64,000 nt of DNA from DASPWW01 sp963756745 (GCA_963756745.1 CAVWOU010000010.1:682001-746000); one strand, 5' to 3'. Shown: positions 17,096 to 28,637, counted from the stretch's first letter. The notes: generated from the letters alone by a model not told the origin. Made by a program: numbers and translations.

Positions 17096-18733
17096 ATGGC
17101 GCCTGACAACCGCGACCCGGGAAAGGGGACGTTCGAGGCCGTTCAGGGCGAGCCCGTAGCCGGGCCCGCGGAGCCGCCGCAGCGCGCGGGCCGGCTCGCG
17201 CGCTCCACCGCCTTCTTCTCGTTCGCGACCGGGCTCTCTCGAATCGCCGGACTGGTTCGCGAGATCGTTGCCGCGAGCTACTTCGGGGTGAAGGGGCCGA
17301 TGTCCGCATTCACGATCGCGTTCCAGATCCCGAATCTGGTCCGCAGCCTGTTCGCCGACGCGGCGATCCAGGCGGCCCTGGTGCCCGTGTTCACCGAGCA
17401 CCTGGAACGCGGCGAGCGCCGGGAGGCATTCCGGCTCGTCTCGACCCTGATCTTCGGCTTCGTGCTGATCATCGGCGCGTTGACGGCGTTGTTCATCCTC
17501 GTCGCGCCGGCGGTGATGCAGCTGTTCGCGCCGGGCTTCGAGGGCCGGATCGAGGATCTCACCGTTGCGCTGTCGCGGCTGCTGTTCCCGATCCTGTTGA
17601 TGCTCGGCGTCTCCGGGCTGGTCGTCGGAGTCCTGAACAGCTACGACCGCTTCGCGATGTTCGCGATCGCGCCGTTCTTCTGGAACGTAGCGATCATCGC
17701 GGTGCTGGTCGGGCTCGCCCCGGCGTTCCCGGAGGAGGACAAAATCTACGCCTACGCGATCGGGGTGCTGGTGGGGACGGCAGTGCAGCTCGCGCTGGTG
17801 TCATGGGACCTCCGCAACACGCCGTTTCGGCTGCAGCGGGTGTTCGCGTGGACGCCCGACGTCCGCCACGTGCTTATGCTGATGCTGCCGGTGACGATCA
17901 GCCTCGGGCTGATCAACTTCAACCTCGTCATCAACAGTTTCTTCGGGACGCTGGTGTCGGATCGCGCCCCCGCCGCGATCGACAAGGCGTTCCGGATCTA
18001 CATGCTCCCTCAGGGAATGTTCTCGGTCGCCGTCGCGACGGTCGTGTTCCCGACGCTGTCGCGGCTCGCCGCCCGCGGCGCCTACGACGACCTGCGCGCG
18101 ACGATGGCGAACGGGATGCGCCAGATCGTCCTGCTGCTGCTGCCCGCCGCCGCGGCGATCCTCGTCCTCTCGGAGCCGATGATCAGGCTCGTGTACGAGC
18201 GCGGCGAGTTCGGTCCCTCGCAGACGCAGCTCGTGGCCACGGCGCTGTTCTGGTTCGCGTTCTCGCTCCCCTTCAACGGCCTGTTCCTGCTGTTGACCCG
18301 GACGTTCTTCAGCCTCCAGCGCCCCTGGGTCCCGACCGCGATCTCGGCGGGGAACCTGGCGATCACCGCGCTGGGCGCGCTGGCCCTCTACGGGCCGTTC
18401 GGGGTCGGGGGAATCGTGGCGGCCACCGCGATCGCGACGGCATCGAGCGTGACGGCGCAGTGCGTGGTCCTGCGCGACGCATTCGGCGGCCTCGAGCTCG
18501 GGCGGCTGCTGTCGAGCTCGCTGCGAATCGGCGTCGCCTCCGCAGCGCTCGCGGGAGTCGCCTACCTCGTGTGGGCGGTGCTCGACGACGCCCTCGGGCG
18601 CGCCCTCGGCGCGCAGATCTTCGAGATGGCAGCGGCGCTGGGCGCCGGATTCGTCGTGTACGTCGGGGTGCTCGCGGCGCTGCGGGTGCCCGAGCTCGAG
18701 CAGATCCGCCGCCTGGTGACCCGCCGCGGCTAG
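17096..18733 (+). CDS. murJ: Lipid II flippase MurJ
   Basis: MurJ moves the peptidoglycan precursor lipid II across the membrane. The product of about 545 residues has a 35-residue hydrophilic N-terminus and then the MVIN core with about 14 helices: FATGLSRIAGLVREIVAASY, MSAFTIAFQIPNLVRSLFAD, AAIQAALVPVFTEHLERGER (conserved Arg and Pro), and later MLMLPVTISLGLINFNLVIN and IYMLPQGMFSVAVATVVFPT. ATG 17096 is used; GTG 17090 is equally possible. lepA begins 12 nt after its stop. Confidence 0.95.
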   Translation: MAPDNRDPGKGTFEAVQGEPVAGPAEPPQRAGRLARSTAFFSFATGLSRIAGLVREIVAASYFGVKGPMSAFTIAFQIPNLVRSLFADAAIQAALVPVFTEHLERGERREAFRLVSTLIFGFVLIIGALTALFILVAPAVMQLFAPGFEGRIEDLTVALSRLLFPILLMLGVSGLVVGVLNSYDRFAMFAIAPFFWNVAIIAVLVGLAPAFPEEDKIYAYAIGVLVGTAVQLALVSWDLRNTPFRLQRVFAWTPDVRHVLMLMLPVTISLGLINFNLVINSFFGTLVSDRAPAAIDKAFRIYMLPQGMFSVAVATVVFPTLSRLAARGAYDDLRATMANGMRQIVLLLLPAAAAILVLSEPMIRLVYERGEFGPSQTQLVATALFWFAFSLPFNGLFLLLTRTFFSLQRPWVPTAISAGNLAITALGALALYGPFGVGGIVAATAIATASSVTAQCVVLRDAFGGLELGRLLSSSLRIGVASAALAGVAYLVWAVLDDALGRALGAQIFEMAAALGAGFVVYVGVLAALRVPELEQIRRLVTRRG

Positions 18734-18745
18734 CCTGGTCCAACG

Positions 18746-20538
<1,793 letters not shown>

Positions 20539-20542
<4 letters not shown>

Positions 20543-20700
20543 CGGGGACCAGCGAGGCGGACAGGGTGGCGCTGATGCAGCGCGCCTGGGTGGCCGAGAT
20601 CCGCGACAGGCGCTGCGTCCACCTCGGCCTCCATCCGAGCTTCGAAGCGGCGATCGTGGCCGCCCGGGAACGCGAGGGATTCGCAGCCGGCGATGGGTGA
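20539..20700 (+). CDS. 53-residue protein translationally coupled to lepA
   Basis: An ATG at 20539 overlaps the lepA stop (atga). The frame encodes MTGTSEADRVALMQRAWVAE followed by IRDRRCVHLGLHPSFEAAIV and ends at 20700, overlapping the next gene's start by 8 nt. The double overlap and ordinary codon use suggest it is expressed. One Cys-x-His pair is present but no known family is recognised. Confidence 0.5.
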
Positions 20701-21115
20701 GCGCCAGGCCCGGAACGTCGCCCTCGTTCGCGAGGGAATCGAGGCCTCGAACCGTGGCGACCTCGAGTCGGTCGTGGCGACGCTCGACCCCGAGATCGAG
20801 TTCCACATCGCCCCCGGCCTGGGCAACGCGGGGACCTACCACGGTCGCGAGGGCTACCTTGAGGGGTTCGGGGGATGGGCCGAGGCGTGGGACGACTTCA
20901 CCGTTGAGGCCCTTGACGTGCAGCCAGTGGGAGAGCGCCACGTCGCCGTCGACGCCCGGCAGTCCGCGCGCGGCCAAGGAAGCGGGGTCGAGGTCGGGAT
21001 GCGACTCGGATACATGTTCGAGATCCGGAACGGCAGGCTCCTCCGCATCCAGGTCCTCCCGAGCTACGAGGCCGCACTGTCGGCGGCCTCCGAGGGCGAG
21101 CGACGCCGGGATTGA
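20693..21115 (+). CDS. SnoaL-like / NTF2-fold protein
   Basis: A 140-residue protein with the SnoaL/NTF2-like pattern: ARNVALVREGIEASNRGDLE (helical lid), SVVATLDPEIEFHIAPGLG, YHGREGYLEGFGGWAEAWDD and a final strand FEIRNGRLLRIQVLPSYEAA. The fold is used by polyketide cyclases, dehydratases and many small-molecule-binding proteins, so a specific reaction cannot be assigned. It follows the coupled small gene after lepA. Confidence 0.8.
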   Translation: MGERQARNVALVREGIEASNRGDLESVVATLDPEIEFHIAPGLGNAGTYHGREGYLEGFGGWAEAWDDFTVEALDVQPVGERHVAVDARQSARGQGSGVEVGMRLGYMFEIRNGRLLRIQVLPSYEAALSAASEGERRRD

Positions 21116-21198
21116 GCACCCCTGGGGCCCAACGGCCCCCTCCTACGTCGCCGTGGGGATCGCGCTTCCCCGCAATACCGCACTAGAATCTCGCCGCC

Positions 21199-21639
21199 GT
21201 GGCCGTGAGCGAGGACCTGATCGGCAAGCAATGGCCCGCCGTCGAGTACGAGGTCGGGCGCGAGAAGATCCGCGAGTACGCGAACGCCGTCGGCGAGACG
21301 AACCCGATCCACCACGATCCCGAGGCGGCGCGCTTGGCGGGTTTTCGTGGGGTCGTCGCTCCGCCGATGTTCTGCGTGGTGTACTCGGCGCCGGCGATGG
21401 GCCCCGCGGTGGTCGATCCCGAGCTTGGGATCAACCTCGCGGCGATGGTCCACGGCAGCCAGGTGTTCGAGTGGGGTGAGCCCGTGTGTGCGGGCGACCT
21501 CGTGACCACGACCGCGCGGCTGGCCGACCTGCGCGAGAAGACCGGGATGACGTTCTACGTGTTCGAGTCGGAGTCCGTCAACCAGGATGGCGAGCGAACC
21601 GTGAAGGGCACGTGGACGAACATCGTCCGCGGCGGGTAG
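21199..21639 (+). CDS. MaoC/HadA-like (3R)-hydroxyacyl dehydratase subunit
   Basis: The 146-residue product (GTG start) has a hot-dog dehydratase N-terminal domain as in HadA: VSEDLIGKQWPAVEYEVGRE, EYANAVGETNPIHHDPEAAR, GVVAPPMFCVVYSAPAMGPA and VHGSQVFEWGEPVCAGDLVT. HadA-type subunits pair with a HadB-type catalytic subunit to dehydrate hydroxyacyl-ACP. The likely partner is at 25174-25560, on the same strand but separated by two minus-strand genes. An alternative GTG start is at 21205. Confidence 0.85.
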   Translation: MAVSEDLIGKQWPAVEYEVGREKIREYANAVGETNPIHHDPEAARLAGFRGVVAPPMFCVVYSAPAMGPAVVDPELGINLAAMVHGSQVFEWGEPVCAGDLVTTTARLADLREKTGMTFYVFESESVNQDGERTVKGTWTNIVRGG

Positions 21640-21660
21640 CGGGTCGGTGCCGGACGTCGA

Positions 21661-23847
21661 CTAGGGAGGCGGGGGGGAGCTGCCGGCGGGCGCCGGGCGC
21701 GGCTCGGCCTCCGTCCTTTCCCTCAGCGCGCCGCCGCGGTCGGCCGTAGACGGCCACCAGATCCGGTCGCCGATCAGCTCCACCGCGGCGGGGACCATGA
21801 TCGTGCGGACGATGAACGTGTCGAGCAGGATCCCGAGCGCGACCATGAACCCGAGGTCGAACGTGTATGTGACGGGCAGCGTCATCAGGACCGAGAACGT
21901 GCCGGCGAGGATGATCCCCGCGCTCGTGATCACGGGCCCCGTGGCTGCGAGCGCGCGCAGCATGCCCTCGCGGGTGCCGTGGCGGCGCGCCTCCTCGCGC
22001 ACGCGGGCCATCAGGAAGATCGTGTAGTCGATCCCGAGCGCGACCAGGAAGATGAACGCGAAGGTCGGAAGCGAGGCGTCGACCCCAGGGTCCCCGACCA
22101 CGTAGCGGATGAACAGCATCGAGAGCCCCAGCGTGCACAGGAACGACAGGATCACGCTGGCGATCAGGACGAGCGGAGCGAGCAACGACCACAGGAGCAG
22201 CGCGAGGATGACCGCGATCACCGCGAGGGCGATCGGCACGATCAGCCGCAGGTCGCTGTTGATCGCCTTGTCGTAGTCGTACTGGATCGCGCTCCCGCCG
22301 CCGACCAGACCGGTCACCCCGGGGCCGAGCTCGGCGACGGCGTCGCGGATCCGCGGCACGACGTCGAAGGTCGATTGCACGTACGGATCACCCTCGAGGA
22401 TCACGTCGATCGACGCGATCTGGCCGTTCTCCGATCTCAGCCCGGTGGGCGTCGCCCTGGCCACACCGTCGACGGCGTCCACCCTCTGCACCGCCTCGGC
22501 GACGTCCTGGCGAGTCACGGGTCCATCGGAGCGCTCGACCAGCACGGTGGTCGGCGCCAGAGTCCCGGCCGGGAACGATCGACCCAGCACGTCGAAGCCC
22601 TCGACGCTGTCCACCGACTTCTTGAAGAAGTTCGTGGTGCTGTAGTCGACCTTGTACGCGAGCAGGCCAAGCGCACCTGCGCCGAACACCGCCACGGTCA
22701 CGGCAAGGGCGAGGGCCGGGCGCTCCAGGACCCTGTCCCCGATCCGCCGCCACACGCCCTGTCGGGCGATCGACGGGTGGTCCGGGTCGTATTCGACCAG
22801 CGTGCGGCGCGGCCAGAACCCCGTTCGCCCGAAGATCGTCAGCAGCGCGGGGAGCAGGGTGAGGCCGGCGACGAACGCACACGCGACTCCGATCGCGGCC
22901 ACGGGGCCCAGCGAGTTCGTCAGGCCGGTGTCGGCAAGGACGAGCACGAGCATCGCCAATGCCACGGTGAGACCGCTGGCGAGGATCGTCGTCCCGGTCC
23001 GGCTCAACGCGCGATGCATCGCGTCGTGCTTGTCCTCGGTACGGCGCAGCTCCTCCCGATAGCGGGAGACGAGTAAGAGGCTGTAGTCGGTGCCCACCCC
23101 GAACATGAGCACCACGAGGATCGTTGTCCCGTTCGATGAGACCGAGGCGCCGGACTTGGCGTACAGATAGACGAAGGCCGTCGCCACCGTGTAGGAGAAG
23201 AAGACGACGATCAGCGGGGTCAGCGCGACCAGCACCGCGCGATAGATCAACCCGAGCAGGATCAGGACGAGCAGGACGGTCGCGCCAAGCAACTTGGTGT
23301 CGAGATCGCCGAACACCTCCTCGGCGTCGGCGGCGAAGCCGAGATCCCCGGTGAGCAGGATCCGCATCCCGTCCGCCTCCTCGCCGGTGATGTCGCGAAC
23401 CGCCTTGCCCCAGTCGGCTGACTCGTCGAAGTTGGTCGGCACGGTGAGCACGGTGTAGGCGACGGCGCCGTTGGCAGAGACGAGATCCGAGGGGGCACCG
23501 GGCGTGAAGGGAACGGTGGGCGGCCGCGTCAGCGGGATCTCGTCCTTCGCCCGCTGGATCTCCTGGGCGTCGGCGGCGATCTTCCGCTTGTCGGCCGAGT
23601 TGAGCCCGTCGGGATTCTCGTAGACGATCAGGCCTTGGGTGGTCTCGCCGCTGGAGAACTCGTCGTCGAGGATCTCGACGACCTCGGTGGACTCCGCGCT
23701 CTGGGGCAGGTAGGAGGCCGTGTCGTCGGTGGTCTCGTCCGCGAGCTTCGCGCCGACCGGGAACAACCCGACGAACACGATCACCCACAGGACCAGGACC
23801 AGCCACTTGGTGCGGCGTCCGGTGACGAACGAGGCGAGCGCTCTCAC
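21661..23847 (-). CDS. MMPL-family RND transporter
   Basis: A 728-residue protein with the 12-helix RND layout. Two loops rich in polar residues alternate with membrane blocks: VLVLWVIVFVGLFPVGAKLA at the N-terminus, TVLLVLILLGLIYRAVLVAL, FGVGTDYSLLLVSRYREELR (the MMPL GxxxD motif), and in the second half FIFLVALGIDYTIFLMARVR. Such proteins export lipids or hydrophobic compounds with the proton gradient in actinobacteria. Substrate unknown. It runs opposite to the flanking dehydratase genes. Confidence 0.9.
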   Translation of the reverse strand: MRALASFVTGRRTKWLVLVLWVIVFVGLFPVGAKLADETTDDTASYLPQSAESTEVVEILDDEFSSGETTQGLIVYENPDGLNSADKRKIAADAQEIQRAKDEIPLTRPPTVPFTPGAPSDLVSANGAVAYTVLTVPTNFDESADWGKAVRDITGEEADGMRILLTGDLGFAADAEEVFGDLDTKLLGATVLLVLILLGLIYRAVLVALTPLIVVFFSYTVATAFVYLYAKSGASVSSNGTTILVVLMFGVGTDYSLLLVSRYREELRRTEDKHDAMHRALSRTGTTILASGLTVALAMLVLVLADTGLTNSLGPVAAIGVACAFVAGLTLLPALLTIFGRTGFWPRRTLVEYDPDHPSIARQGVWRRIGDRVLERPALALAVTVAVFGAGALGLLAYKVDYSTTNFFKKSVDSVEGFDVLGRSFPAGTLAPTTVLVERSDGPVTRQDVAEAVQRVDAVDGVARATPTGLRSENGQIASIDVILEGDPYVQSTFDVVPRIRDAVAELGPGVTGLVGGGSAIQYDYDKAINSDLRLIVPIALAVIAVILALLLWSLLAPLVLIASVILSFLCTLGLSMLFIRYVVGDPGVDASLPTFAFIFLVALGIDYTIFLMARVREEARRHGTREGMLRALAATGPVITSAGIILAGTFSVLMTLPVTYTFDLGFMVALGILLDTFIVRTIMVPAAVELIGDRIWWPSTADRGGALRERTEAEPRPAPAGSSPPPP

Positions 23848-23872
23848 GAGCGCGCAGAGTAACTACATAGAG

Positions 23873-25067
23873 CTACGGCCGTCCGGGCGTCAGCGGGACC
23901 TCGAAGCGCAGCGCCTCGAGCGCGGCGGAGTCGGGCACGTCCGTGGTCCCGGCGATGCGCGCGGCGGCCGGCGAGCCGATCCGGGACCAGTCCACCACCA
24001 CCGGACGGCGCGCGAGCAACGCCCGCCACGTCGCGTCGTCGAGCTCACCGCTTGGCGCGAGGCCCCCGGCGGCCTGGAAACGCCGCACCGCGTCGACGGT
24101 CTCGGCCCCGTAGGTTCCGTCGATCGCGACAGGCTCGCCGTGGGCGGCGAGATGCTGCTGCGCCCACACGACGAGGTCGCCGGCGTCGCCGGATCCGAGG
24201 GTGGCGTACCCGGACGGGGCGACCGCCGGCGCGTGACTTCCCGGCGCCGTCGCCGAGCGGCTTGCCGACCCAGCGCCACTCCTTGCCCTTCGTCTCCTGC
24301 CACGACCACCAGCTGACCCCGGCGGCGTCGTAGCGGCGCGCGTACTTGCGGAACCTGATCACCGACTTGCGGCTCACGTTGAGGTACGTCTGCCCGAGCG
24401 GGAAGATCGGGCGCTCGAACGGCGCGTTCACCTCGTATGTGTGCTCGTAGATGTTGCGGACCGAGGTGCCGATCGTCTTCCAGTACATCTGCGGGACGTT
24501 GTACTGCGCCGCGCCCGGGCCGAGGAAGACGGAGTAGGGGAACGACGGGTGGAAGTCGACGTACGGGAAGCTCGCCAGGGCGAGCGGGTAGTCCTTGCCG
24601 ATCCGGTCTCGGAGCTCGTCGATGTAGCGGTCCGCCGCCTTGTACTGACCTTCGTAGTGGCCCTCGGCGTCGATCAGCAGGCAGTCGGCGCCCTCGTCGA
24701 CCGCCTGGGCGCCGACCCGGGCCTCGGGGCGCGGAGAGTCTCCGTAAACGAACTGCCACGCGCACACCTTGAGACCGGCGTCGTGCAGGACGTCGACGAG
24801 CTCGGGCGTGAATTGCGCCCACGGGTCCGCGGCGTCGGAGCTCTTGATCATCACCACGTCGATGTTGCGCTTGGTCGCTTTCTTCGCGACCGCATTCGCC
24901 GTGCCTCCCGACGCGCTCATCTGCCAGATCCACATCCCGTTTCCATCGAGCGGCGTCGCGGCGCGCGCAGTCGGGGCGCCGATGCCGACCGCGAGCACGC
25001 ACACGAGGGCCAGGCCGGCCAGGCGCGCCGGCCGGCGCGTGCTGGGCTGCGTTGAGCGCGCAGACAT
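23873..25067 (-). CDS. Secreted TIM-barrel hydrolase-like protein with peptidoglycan-binding domain, one apparent frameshift
   Basis: From ATG 25067 (an upstream ATG is at 25076) the product has a signal peptide (RLAGLALVCVLAVGIGAP, cleavage near ARAA) and a barrel-like domain: GMWIWQMSASGGTANAVAKK, NIDVVMIKSSDAADPWAQF, GADCLLIDAEGHYEGQYKAA (acidic DAE) and MYWKTIGTSVRNIYEHTYE. One extra base near 24225-24232 shifts the frame by +1; it then reads HAPAVAPSGYATLGSGDAGD and a PG_binding_1 domain (VWAQQHLAAHGEPVAIDGTY, AETVDAVRRFQAAGGLAP). About 397 residues in all. A cell-wall glycosidase role is inferred from the barrel plus binding domain. Confidence 0.75.
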
Positions 25068-25173
25068 TCGCCTCATCGGTCCGCTCTGAAGGGCGCCCCG
25101 TGCCAGGGGATTAGAATCCCACCCTCCTCATGCGTAACACGGTCGACTCGTTGCAGTTGCGGGCGGTTTGCAG

Positions 25174-25560
25174 GTGAAATCCGGCGAAGCGCTCCCCGAG
25201 CTTCGGGTGACGCCCGACAAGTACCTGCCGCACCGCTATGCGGGCGCGTCGGGCGACTTCAACCCGATCCACATCGACCCGGAGTTCGCGAAGGCGGTCG
25301 GGCTCCCGGGCAACATCCTCCACGGCCTCTACACGATGGCCCAGGTCGCGCGCGCCCACACCGACGCCGCGGGAGGGGACCCGCGCGCGCTCAAGCGGCT
25401 CTCGGTGCAGTTCCGCGGTATGGGGGCGCCGGAGCAGGAGATCCTCGTCACGGCCACGGTCAAGGAGGCCGACGACGGCCGCGCTGTCACCGAGACGGTT
25501 GCCGCACAGGGCGACAATCGGATCATTCGCAACGCCGAGGCCGTGCTGGAGCTCGGCTGA
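25174..25560 (+). CDS. MaoC/HadB-like dehydratase subunit
   Basis: A 128-residue hot-dog protein with the catalytic hydratase motif: YAGASGDFNPIHIDPEFAKA (Asp and His of the R-hydratase dyad) and LPGNILHGLYTMAQVARAHT. It matches HadB/MaoC subunits that dehydrate (3R)-hydroxyacyl thioesters. GTG 25174 is preferred over TTG 25168. The expected partner, the HadA-like gene, lies 3.5 kb upstream. hrcA begins 43 nt after its stop. Confidence 0.88.
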   Translation: MKSGEALPELRVTPDKYLPHRYAGASGDFNPIHIDPEFAKAVGLPGNILHGLYTMAQVARAHTDAAGGDPRALKRLSVQFRGMGAPEQEILVTATVKEADDGRAVTETVAAQGDNRIIRNAEAVLELG

Positions 25561-25603
25561 GACGTCCCGGGAAAGGACCGGGACGGTCCTAAAATCGAAC
25601 TCG

Positions 25604-26656
25604 ATGGCGGCCGAGCGCAATCCGGACGGAATCAGCGAGCGCCAGCAGCGCGTGCTCGAGCTGGTCGTGGACTCCTACCTGGGGTCCGGACGGCCAATCG
25701 GATCGCGCGCGATCGCCGCACGGCCGGAGATCGAGTGGAGCGCGTCGACGGTGCGCGCGGAGCTCGCCGCGCTCGAGGGCGCCGGCTACCTCACGCACCC
25801 GCACACCTCGGCGGGCCGCGTCCCGACCGACAGCGGCTATCGGCTGTTCGCGGACTCGCTGCTCGCGTCCGAGCGCCCGCTCCCCGCGCCGCGGGGGGCG
25901 TCCCTCGAGCTCGAGCGGATGCGGCACGAGATCGACGAGGCGATGCGCGAGACCACCTCGGCGCTTTCCCGGGTCACCGATCTGCTCGCGCTCGTCACCG
26001 CGCCGCCCGCGAGCAGCGCGCACATCCACCGCGTCGAGGTCCTGCTCCTGCAGCCCGCCGTCGTGATGGTCGTCGTGATCGCCTCGAACGGGATGGTCAA
26101 CAAGCGGGTGTTCACCTTCGCCGACTCCGTCGACCCCGGCCTCGTCGAGTGGGCCGCCAGCTACCTCAACGAGCGCCTCGAGGGCATGGGTCTCGGTGCG
26201 CGAATGATCGCGGGACGGCTCGAGGACCCCGAGCTGGGTGAGTCCGAGCGCGAGTTCCTGGCGGCGATCGGAGGCGCGTTCACGGCGCTGGAGCACGGGA
26301 TGGAGGACTCGCTGTACGTAGATGGCGCATCGCGGCTCCTGTCCGAGCAGCGCGTCGGAGAGATTCCCGAGGTCGACGCCTTGATGCAGGCGCTGGAGCG
26401 ACGCGCGAGCCTGCTCCAGATGCTGCGCTCGGCCCTCGACGAGCGCTCGGTCTTCCTGTGGATCGGGGGCGAGAACCCCGAGCCAGAGCTGCGCTCGATG
26501 AGCGTGGTGGGCGCGAACTACGGGCTCGGCTACCGCAACCTCGGCACGGTGGGCGTGCTGGGCCCGACGCGGATGGACTACGCAACGGCGATCGCCTCGG
26601 TGCGGGAGGCCGCCGGGGAGCTGTCGCGCTTCTTCGAGACCGTCTACGAGCGCTAG
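25604..26656 (+). CDS. hrcA: Heat-inducible transcription repressor HrcA
   Basis: HrcA represses chaperone genes at CIRCE sites. The 350-residue product starts MAAERNPDGISERQQRVLEL; it has the winged-helix domain (YLGSGRPIGSRAIAARPEIE, STVRAELAALEGAGYLTHPH, TSAGRVPTDSGYRLFADSLL) and the C-terminal GAF-like and dimerisation part (NYGLGYRNLGTVGVLGPTRM, YATAIASVREAAGELSRFFE). No CIRCE element (TTAGCACTC-N9-GAGTGCTAA) is visible upstream, so its target sites are probably elsewhere. dnaJ follows after 5 nt. Confidence 0.96.
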   Translation: MAAERNPDGISERQQRVLELVVDSYLGSGRPIGSRAIAARPEIEWSASTVRAELAALEGAGYLTHPHTSAGRVPTDSGYRLFADSLLASERPLPAPRGASLELERMRHEIDEAMRETTSALSRVTDLLALVTAPPASSAHIHRVEVLLLQPAVVMVVVIASNGMVNKRVFTFADSVDPGLVEWAASYLNERLEGMGLGARMIAGRLEDPELGESEREFLAAIGGAFTALEHGMEDSLYVDGASRLLSEQRVGEIPEVDALMQALERRASLLQMLRSALDERSVFLWIGGENPEPELRSMSVVGANYGLGYRNLGTVGVLGPTRMDYATAIASVREAAGELSRFFETVYER

Positions 26657-26661
26657 ATCCG

Positions 26662-27798
26662 ATGGCCGAGGACTACTACCAGCGCCTCGGCGTCGAACGG
26701 GGCGCGAGCGCGCCGGAGATCAAGAAGGCGTTCCGCCGGGTGGCCCGCGAGCTCCATCCCGACGTGAACCGGCACGACCCCGAGGCGGAGGAGAAGTTCA
26801 AGCGTGCCGCCGAGGCGTACGAGGTCCTCTCGGATCCGGAGCGCCGGCGGGTGTACGACGCGTACGGCGAGGAGGGACTGCGCACCGGCGGCTGGAGCCC
26901 GCGGACCGCCGGCTTCGGCAACCTCGAGGACATCCTCGAATCGTTCTTCGGGCGCGGCGACCCGCTGTTCGGCGAGATGTTCGGGTTCACCCGGCGCGGC
27001 CCCGCTCCCGGCGGCGATGTCGCGGCGGAGGTCGAGATCTCGCTCGCCGAGGTCCTCACCGGGGCGAACCGGGAGCTCTCGTTCGACGCGGTGATGGCGT
27101 GCGAACGGTGTCGCGGCAACGGAGCGGAGCCCGGCACGCCGATCCACACGTGCGAGGAGTGCGGCGGCAGCGGTGAGATCAGGCGGGTCAGCCAGACCGC
27201 CTTCGGCCAGCTCGTGCGGTCGGGAACGTGCGAGCGGTGCGGCGGCTCGGGCAAGGTGCCGGAGAATCCGTGCACGGAGTGCGGCGGGCGGGGCAGGGTC
27301 GCCGGCACCCGCACGTGGGAGGTCGAGATCCCGCCCGGGATCGAGTCCGGGCAGAGGATCCGCATCACGGGCGCCGGCCACGCGGGTGAATCGGGAGCGC
27401 ACGCCGGTGATCTCTACGTGCTCGTGCACGTGGAGGAGGACGACCGATTCCGGCGCGAGGGCTCCGACCTCGTCAGCGTGGTCGAGATCCCGGCGACCGA
27501 GGCGATGCTCGGCGGCACATCCGTGGTTCCCACCCTCGACGGCGATCAGGAGATCGAGATCAAGCCCGGGACGCAGCCCGGCGACCGGGTCGTGCTGCGC
27601 GCGCAAGGGCTCCCGGACCTGCGCGGCTCGCGGCGCGGCGACCAGCACGTGTTCGTGAACGTGATCGTGCCCGCGAAGCTGAGCGAGGAGCAGCGCGAGC
27701 TCGCTGAGCGGCTCGACGAGACGCTGGGCGAAGAGAACTTGAGCCCGGACGGGCGGGACGGTCTGTTCTCCCGCGTGCGCAGGGCATTCAAGGCTTGA
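26662..27798 (+). CDS. dnaJ: Chaperone DnaJ
   Basis: DnaJ stimulates DnaK and binds unfolded proteins. The 378-residue product has the J domain (YYQRLGVERGASAPEIKKAF, with the HPD motif in ELHPDVNRHDPEAEEKF), a Gly/Phe-rich linker, four CxxCxGxG zinc motifs (CERCRGNG, CEECGGSG, CERCGGSG, CTECGGRG) and the C-terminal substrate domain ending FSRVRRAFKA. Its stop overlaps the prmA TTG start (ttga). Confidence 0.97.
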   Translation: MAEDYYQRLGVERGASAPEIKKAFRRVARELHPDVNRHDPEAEEKFKRAAEAYEVLSDPERRRVYDAYGEEGLRTGGWSPRTAGFGNLEDILESFFGRGDPLFGEMFGFTRRGPAPGGDVAAEVEISLAEVLTGANRELSFDAVMACERCRGNGAEPGTPIHTCEECGGSGEIRRVSQTAFGQLVRSGTCERCGGSGKVPENPCTECGGRGRVAGTRTWEVEIPPGIESGQRIRITGAGHAGESGAHAGDLYVLVHVEEDDRFRREGSDLVSVVEIPATEAMLGGTSVVPTLDGDQEIEIKPGTQPGDRVVLRAQGLPDLRGSRRGDQHVFVNVIVPAKLSEEQRELAERLDETLGEENLSPDGRDGLFSRVRRAFKA

Positions 27799-28637
27799 TC
27801 CGGCTCGCGGTTCGGACCCGGCCCGAGCACTCCGAGCGGGTGCTCGCCGAGCTGATCGAGCTCGCCCCGGGCGGGGTCGAGGAGGATAGGGGCGAGAGCT
27901 ACGTCGAGTACGCGATCTACGGGCCCCCCGGCGAGGTGCCCGAGCTTCCCGATCTCGAGGCGGCGGCCGGCGACGGCCTCGTCGAGATCACCTCGACCGA
28001 GGTGCCGGACGACTGGGCCGATCGGTGGCAGGAGTTCCACCGGCCGGTCGTCGTTGGCGGGCGGCTGAGAATGCGACCGTCGTGGGTCGACGCCGACGAG
28101 GGCGAGCCCGACGGCGCGATCGAGATCGTGATCGACCCCGCGCGCGCGTTCGGCACCGGGGCGCACGCGACGACCCGGATGTGCCTCGAGCTGCTTCTCG
28201 AGCACGCGGAGGCCGCGGGCGCGCGCGGCGCGTTCGCCGATTGGGGAACGGGGTCGGGCGTGCTTGCGATCGCGGCGGCGAAGCTCGGCTTCTCCCCGGT
28301 GTCCGCGTGCGACCACGAGCCCGCGTCGCTCGACGCCGCGCGGACCAACGCCGCCGCGAACGGCGTGGAGCTCGATCTCGCGCGGATCAACCTCCGCGAG
28401 CGGGTGGCGCCCAGCGCGCCGACGGTCGCCGCCAACCTCACCGCTCCCGTGCTGCTTGAGGTCGCTCGTCGGCTCGCCGATCAAGCCGCCGAGTCCCCCG
28501 ACGCGCTGATCTGCTCCGGGCTGCTCGCGGGCGAGGTCGGCGGTGTCCTCGCGGCGTTCGGCGAGCACGGCCTCGCGGAGCGCGATCGCCGCGCCGATGG
28601 CGAGTGGCGCGCGCTGCTGCTCGCGGGGTCGCGCTAG
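27795..28637 (+). CDS. prmA: Ribosomal protein L11 methyltransferase
   Basis: PrmA trimethylates uL11. The 280-residue product has the N-terminal substrate domain (VLAELIELAPGGVEEDRGES) and a class I SAM-dependent fold: IDPARAFGTGAHATTRMCLE, ADWGTGSGVLAIAAAKLGF (SAM loop) and AANLTAPVLLEVARRLADQ (NxxP-like motif as NLTAP). TTG 27795 overlaps the dnaJ stop, which fixes the start. The order hrcA-dnaJ-prmA is widely conserved. Confidence 0.92.
   Translation: MIRLAVRTRPEHSERVLAELIELAPGGVEEDRGESYVEYAIYGPPGEVPELPDLEAAAGDGLVEITSTEVPDDWADRWQEFHRPVVVGGRLRMRPSWVDADEGEPDGAIEIVIDPARAFGTGAHATTRMCLELLLEHAEAAGARGAFADWGTGSGVLAIAAAKLGFSPVSACDHEPASLDAARTNAAANGVELDLARINLRERVAPSAPTVAANLTAPVLLEVARRLADQAAESPDALICSGLLAGEVGGVLAAFGEHGLAERDRRADGEWRALLLAGSR

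Noticed and set aside
25561..25603. CIRCE operator upstream of hrcA
   Set aside because: No TTAGCACTC/GAGTGCTAA arms are present; only a short GGACCG/CGGTCC repeat, too weak to call.
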